Source: Setoptus koraiensis
Taxonomy: Eukaryota > Arthropoda
DNA: 64,000 nucleotides
Direction of reading: 5' to 3'
NCBI GenBank assembly: GCA_048013815.1
Contig: CM106585.1
Span: 3,472,001-3,536,000 of the forward strand
Both the position numbers and the translations under genes were made by a program. Below, piece after piece: positions 59,564 through 64,000 of the stretch (the stretch's first letter is position 1; each line of letters opens with the position of its first letter). The notes beneath the pieces are model-generated. The model ran no database searches. It had not been told where the DNA came from and saw only the letters and a program-made list of their open reading frames with translations.

Positions 59564-60169
59564 ATGACCACTCAATCCAATGTAAGTGTACCCTTAAACA
59601 AAGTGATTATGGTTGGTAATGGAGGTGTTGGTAAATCAGCGCTAACATTACAATTTATGTATGATGAATTTGTTGAAGATTATGAGCCAACTAAAGCCGA
59701 TTCCTATAGAAAAAAGATACGCCTAGATGGATCCGAGGCACAAATTGATATATTAGATACTGCCGGCCAAGAGGACTACGCCGCCATTAGAGATAATTAT
59801 TTCCGAAGCGGCGAAGGATTTCTATGTGTTTTTTCCATTGCAGAATCAGAGTCTTTGGCGTCATGTAGAGAATTTAGAGAGCAAATATTAAGAGTGAAAG
59901 ACGATGAACAAGTTCCATTTATACTCGTTGGTAACAAGGCCGATTTAGAGGATAAACGCGCCGTTAGTAGACAAACCGCAGAAGAGTTAGCTTCGCAGTG
60001 GAATGTTCCATATATTGAAACTTCAGCTAAGACGAGACACAACGTCGATGAGGCCTTCTATGAGGTGATGAGAGAGATTAGGAAGAGACGCCAAGCGGAA
60101 GCAAAGCCTGCCAATCAAAAAAAGAAACGCAAAATGTCCAAATGTTTAAAAGTGTGCTCGGTAATATGA
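59564..60169 (+). CDS. Ral: Ras-like small GTPase Ral
   Basis: An intronless 201-aa protein from the first ATG of the frame. P-loop GNGGVGKS (18-25), the Ral-type effector region [54 protein letters not shown] and ETSAK are nearly identical to Ral proteins. A lysine/arginine-rich tail and a C-terminal CSVI box are suited to prenylation; vertebrate and fly Rals usually end CC(I/L)L. Ral regulates the exocyst, filopodia and membrane traffic. It is convergent with the thiolase gene. Confidence 0.96.
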   Translation: MTTQSNVSVPLNKVIMVGNGGVGKSALTLQFMYDEFVEDYEPTKADSYRKKIRLDGSEAQIDILDTAGQEDYAAIRDNYFRSGEGFLCVFSIAESESLASCREFREQILRVKDDEQVPFILVGNKADLEDKRAVSRQTAEELASQWNVPYIETSAKTRHNVDEAFYEVMREIRKRRQAEAKPANQKKKRKMSKCLKVCSVI

Positions 60170-60369
60170 TGGTCACAACTATACCAGCAACAATGTAACA
60201 GTATCACTGTTATCACTCAGTTGAAACAATATAAATATATATATTGTTATATATATTATTATTATTACTACCACTACTATTGTGATTATATTAATTAAAT
60301 AATCGAGACGTTTTTAAATGAAGATTCACAACAAGTTTAATGAGTTTGTTTATATAAACTGTATCGCCA

Positions 60370-61605
60370 TCAAAGTTTCGATTGATAAATAGATTGTTGA
60401 TTGGTCGGTTTCTTATAGATGGCCACAATAGCGGCACCGCCTAGTCCGAGATTATGCTGTAAAGCAATCTTGGCGTCCTTCACCTGACGAGGACCGGCCT
60501 CGTTTCTCAATTGCCATGTGAGCTCACAACATTGAGCAATGCCGGTGGCGCCCAATGGATGACCTTTGGATATGAGGCCGCCACTAGGATTTATCACATA
60601 CTTGCCCCCGTAGGTATTATCACCAGCATCTATAAGATCTTTTGCCTTGCCCACTGGACACAGACCTAGGGCTTCGTAAGTGATTAATTCATTTATTGAA
60701 AAGCAATCGTGCAATTCTATGACATCTACGTCAGTGGGTCTAATACCGGCCTCTTGATAGGCACGTTCCGCTGCCAATTTAGTCATGTCTGATCCCACCA
60801 GATTGATGGCGTTCTTTTCAGTAAAAGTGGCCTGTCTATCGGTGCTCATTTGTATGGCTGCCACCTCAATGGCTCTGTCAAATAATTTGTGCTGCTGAAC
60901 GAAACTTTCTGAGGCCAGTATAACCGCTGCAGCTCCGTCTGATGTCGGACAACATTGTTGTAGAGTTAGCAAATCGTGAATAGTTTTACTATTTAAAATT
61001 TCCTCCAGAGAATACTCTTCTCTGCTTTGAGAATTTGGATTATTTATCGAATGCTTATGATTCTTTTGGGCAATTTTGGCAAAATGTTCCTTAGTTGTGC
61101 CATACTTTTCCATGTGTTCCCTACCTGCGGCATTAAACAATTGAGCTGTTATTGGGGCCGGTGCCAGGCCGGCTATTTCGAACAGACTGTCAATGAAGTT
61201 CTGTAGCGGAGATACGCGATCCCTCCATTTTGACATCAGGGAACCCTTTTCCATTTTCTCAAATCCCAAAGCTAGCGTGCAATCACATAAGCCACCTTCA
61301 ATCATTTTCTTAGCTAAATATAGTGCCGATGAGCCCGTGGCACAATTGTTATTTACATTCACTATGGGTATGCCTGTCATGCCCAATTGATATAGGCCCT
61401 TTTGGCCACAGGCAGAATCGCCAAACACGTAACCAACGCTGGCATGCTGAATTTTGTCGTAGGTTAAATTTGAGTCTTTGAGACATTTCTCTACAGCCTC
61501 TTTAATCATGTCGGGATAATCCAGATTCTTCACAGTGAGCGGTTTCACAAATTTTGTCATGCCCACACCAACAACAAAGACTCTTCGCTTGTTTAGATCG
61601 GCCAT
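60370..61605 (-). CDS. ScpX: peroxisomal SCPx-type 3-ketoacyl-CoA thiolase
   Basis: An intronless 411-aa frame matching the thiolase half of sterol carrier protein X: nucleophile Cys88 in [61 protein letters not shown] and [18 protein letters not shown]. It ends YQSKL, a perfect PTS1 peroxisome signal. The C-terminal SCP2 lipid-binding domain found in full SCPx is absent: the chain stops about 30 residues after the final thiolase box. The family cleaves branched and bile-acid-type 3-ketoacyl-CoA in peroxisomes. Confidence 0.93.
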   Translation of the reverse strand: MADLNKRRVFVVGVGMTKFVKPLTVKNLDYPDMIKEAVEKCLKDSNLTYDKIQHASVGYVFGDSACGQKGLYQLGMTGIPIVNVNNNCATGSSALYLAKKMIEGGLCDCTLALGFEKMEKGSLMSKWRDRVSPLQNFIDSLFEIAGLAPAPITAQLFNAAGREHMEKYGTTKEHFAKIAQKNHKHSINNPNSQSREEYSLEEILNSKTIHDLLTLQQCCPTSDGAAAVILASESFVQQHKLFDRAIEVAAIQMSTDRQATFTEKNAINLVGSDMTKLAAERAYQEAGIRPTDVDVIELHDCFSINELITYEALGLCPVGKAKDLIDAGDNTYGGKYVINPSGGLISKGHPLGATGIAQCCELTWQLRNEAGPRQVKDAKIALQHNLGLGGAAIVAIYKKPTNQQSIYQSKL

Positions 61606-64000
61606 TGTTTTTGCTTGTGAGCGCGATTCGAAGGTTCGTTTATATTTGGTATGAGTAGTTTGAGTTTGAGTTTATTTCAGCTACGAGAATGATCAATAAA
61701 AATATTTACTCTCGTTTGGCGGGGCTTCGTGTCACAAGTGTAAGTTGGGCGATGAATTGAGAGCCACGATGATGCTATATTGTTGTTCTGTTGTTGACAA
61801 AAATTGTTTGGAATGATTTTGTTGGAACATTCATGGGAGTTGGGGGTGTAAACATGTATGCACGAAGTTAATTATTTATTCCATTAAGTCAGATGTTTGT
61901 TTTTGGCAAAACTATTCTCTCTGAACAATTCGCAGGCTTGCACTAATGAGGATTGGAGTTAGTTGTTGTTTCACTTTTGTTAGTTATGGTGGTTATAGTT
62001 GCTAATGATAGTTATAGCAGTAGTGTATCATATTATTAGGACATTAGGCGTTTGTTTATGTTTCGATTGTGTTCAGATAAACTGATCGTGAAACTTGGTT
62101 ACATGGCATTAGGAATAAACGCTGCCTCAATGTGTTTTCTAGCAACAAGTTGCCACTCTCTATCTCTCTGTTTCTAGTCAGGGATGCCCCATCAAGCTAA
62201 CATGGCGCAGATGTGTCGCAACTAGATAAAAGTCGTAATCGCATTTTCATCTCTGATTGCACTTCTATTGACTAGTTGTGTGTGATAACTGAGCTAGAGG
62301 AAACAACAAACATATAACGACTTGATTGGAAAAGTTGCACACTGTTCAACGCGCATCTCAACTCTCTTTTTGCCTCCTCTGTCTCTCTGTCTCTCTCCTT
62401 CAGTCTTTATCTGTCTAAATGGTTATTTACGGTCGGCAACGCTCAACTTGCTCGCTAGAGATGGAAGACGCCGACGTGTGTTGCTTTCTTGCCTTCGGTT
62501 TTTCATTTGTATGTCGTTGTCTGAATTTTACAGTCGGATGCTTGCTCGGAGACGCGATTATTATGTGAACTTTGCAACAGATTCTTCATTATTATTATTC
62601 AATACTTACATTACGTGATATTTACTGTGCTAATGTTTGTGGTGATAGCCGGCAAGTGGATGAAACGTAAATGAGCAATCACTGCTGAAATCGCTACCAC
62701 TTTGCATATCTGGCTGCACCGGGTGGGCAGGTATACTAAGGCAGTTGTAATGACTTACGCTCTAATTAGAACATGCCAGCTTCTGGCAGCTAAGCTTTCT
62801 TTTATTGGAGCCATCTCAACCATGAGAGAATGAGCTAGACAAGAGCGCCAGAAATAAAGGGAGCGAGGGAGTTCTCTGTCTCGCTGTCTGTCTTGTGTCT
62901 CATACTCACTCACTGACTATTCGAACGCAAAAGACAACAGGTGAAAAACAAGTTGTGTTTGTGCATGTGTAGTGGCAATATTGACAGTATCAGCCGATGG
63001 ATGTATCTCACCAACATAGGCTTCACTTACACTTCACCTGTGCTACACCGGCTCGACTTGTGAGCCAAAAAGGGATATACGCATGAGTATTCGTGGTGTC
63101 GTAGTCCATACTACAGCAGTATAATACAACAGCAACAGCAGCAGCAGCAACAACAACAACAACAACAGCAACAACAACAACAACAACTAGTGTAATAACA
63201 ACGACGAGATATGGAGCCATCTTTTGGCTCCGTTTTGAGCCTCTTATTTAAAAGCTCAACAGGTTGTAACAGGTTGTAGCGAGTGAGTTACACTTTGCAA
63301 AGAGAGAGAGAGAGAGACTCACCCTACTAACTCAACACTAATAACACCGCACTGAATCATTTGAACTGAAATTACTTTTGTAGCCAATGCAACAGCCAAT
63401 TGAGCAGCGAAAAAAGTAAAAATAGTTGCTGTTGTTAGTCATTAGCTCGACAGCAACCACTGGCGCTGTCGGCACAAGCCGCGCCAAGGCAAGCTTACCA
63501 GAGCACAACCTACAGCCAGCAAAATATAAATAACTGGTTGTTGTATAGGGCCGCACTCTCCCTACCGGCTAATATTAGGGTATCCATTATTTATTAGTTG
63601 CAGTTACTTGCCAGTAGTTGCAATGATTGAAGGGCCAAGCCAGCAACAGCATGGACTTATTTATTTAACTTATGCTGCTGCTATTTGACGGCTCTCTCAA
63701 AACTGTTACTTTCTTAATTTAATAGTATCGAGCTAGCAAAGAACAGAGAAAAGTATTCTCTTGTAGTAAATTCAAAATTGTTACAATCCCTTTGAAAAGC
63801 TTTTGCTATCAATACCGTATTGTTACATAAGACAGAGATTTGTATTGAGTGAAACCAATAAATCAAGGCAATCCACTATTAGCAGTGATTGAGTCAGGCC
63901 ATCGCTAATACTTGCGCACAATGCACTTGCATTTGTTGTCGACGACGATGATATCTGCTGGCACACTTATACTTTTGCTATATGTTTAGATATACTTCAA
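61606..64000. other. non-coding right end of window
   Basis: 2.4 kb beyond the thiolase start. I see no exon chain. It contains CAG/CAA and GA microsatellites and a CTCTGTCTCT-type pyrimidine tract near 62,380. It may be the promoter or an intron of a gene beyond the window. Confidence 0.55.
63127..63188. repeat. (CAG/CAA)n microsatellite
   Basis: About 20 CAG and CAA triplets in a row. Confidence 0.92.

Overview
The window is nuclear DNA of a small-intron metazoan, most likely an arthropod and plausibly an acariform mite. Supporting features are GT-AG introns of mostly 80-400 bp, AATAAA signals, many intronless host genes, and Asn/His/Gln-rich inserts in the Vav-like protein. The set of genes (a thin/TRIM32-type TRIM-NHL protein, Vav, a type I TGF-beta-superfamily receptor, Ral, Rab6) is typical of ecdysozoans. 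The species itself is an inference; nothing in the window fixes it.

Positions 1 to about 14,930 form a block without convincing genes. It is rich in GGGCCC, GGCGCC and GGCC palindromes, CA/CAA/CAG microsatellites, inverted repeats, and at least seven unrelated minisatellites whose units are 10-13 bp. Next comes a pair of identical, complete 5S rRNA genes in divergent orientation (15,096-15,441), followed by a cathepsin A-type serine carboxypeptidase on the minus strand (15,614-17,321). The stretch 17,322-21,242 holds no firm gene but has two small candidate reading frames.

A very large TRIM-NHL gene occupies 21,243-27,586: RING, B-box, coiled coil, about 1,000 disordered residues, then an NHL propeller. 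It has an alternative exon that could give a form without NHL. Its 3' flank carries strong palindromes. The region 27,587-33,446 is intergenic. It holds a possible decayed P-loop fragment, a roughly 1 kb patch dense in TGGTGC/GCACCA, a 14-bp tandem repeat and triplet repeats. A five-exon USP2-type deubiquitinase (33,447-35,733), a Vav-like Rho exchange factor (37,415-40,845), a secreted low-complexity protein with exactly two cysteines (41,620-44,001) and a small acidic unknown protein (44,611-45,275, minus) follow.

From 47,783 to 61,605 the DNA is compact and genes mostly alternate in strand: SNAPC4 (-), type I TGF-beta receptor (+), SLC35A nucleotide-sugar transporter (-), mitochondrial ribosomal protein L21 (-), ZPR1 (+), Rab6 (-), SDF2 (+), adenylate kinase 2 (-), Ral (+) and an SCPx-type thiolase (-). 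The receptor and SLC35A genes converge so tightly that both stop codons lie in one CTAG. The genes are housekeeping functions of secretion (Rab6, SDF2, SLC35A), signalling (receptor, Ral, Vav), RNA and translation (SNAPC4, 5S, L21, ZPR1) and metabolism (AK2, thiolase). I see no evidence that they act as one pathway. The last 2.4 kb is non-coding with CAG/CAA repeats.

All exon joins were made by eye from reading frame and splice-site agreement. No similarity search was possible. Family names rest on recognised motifs.
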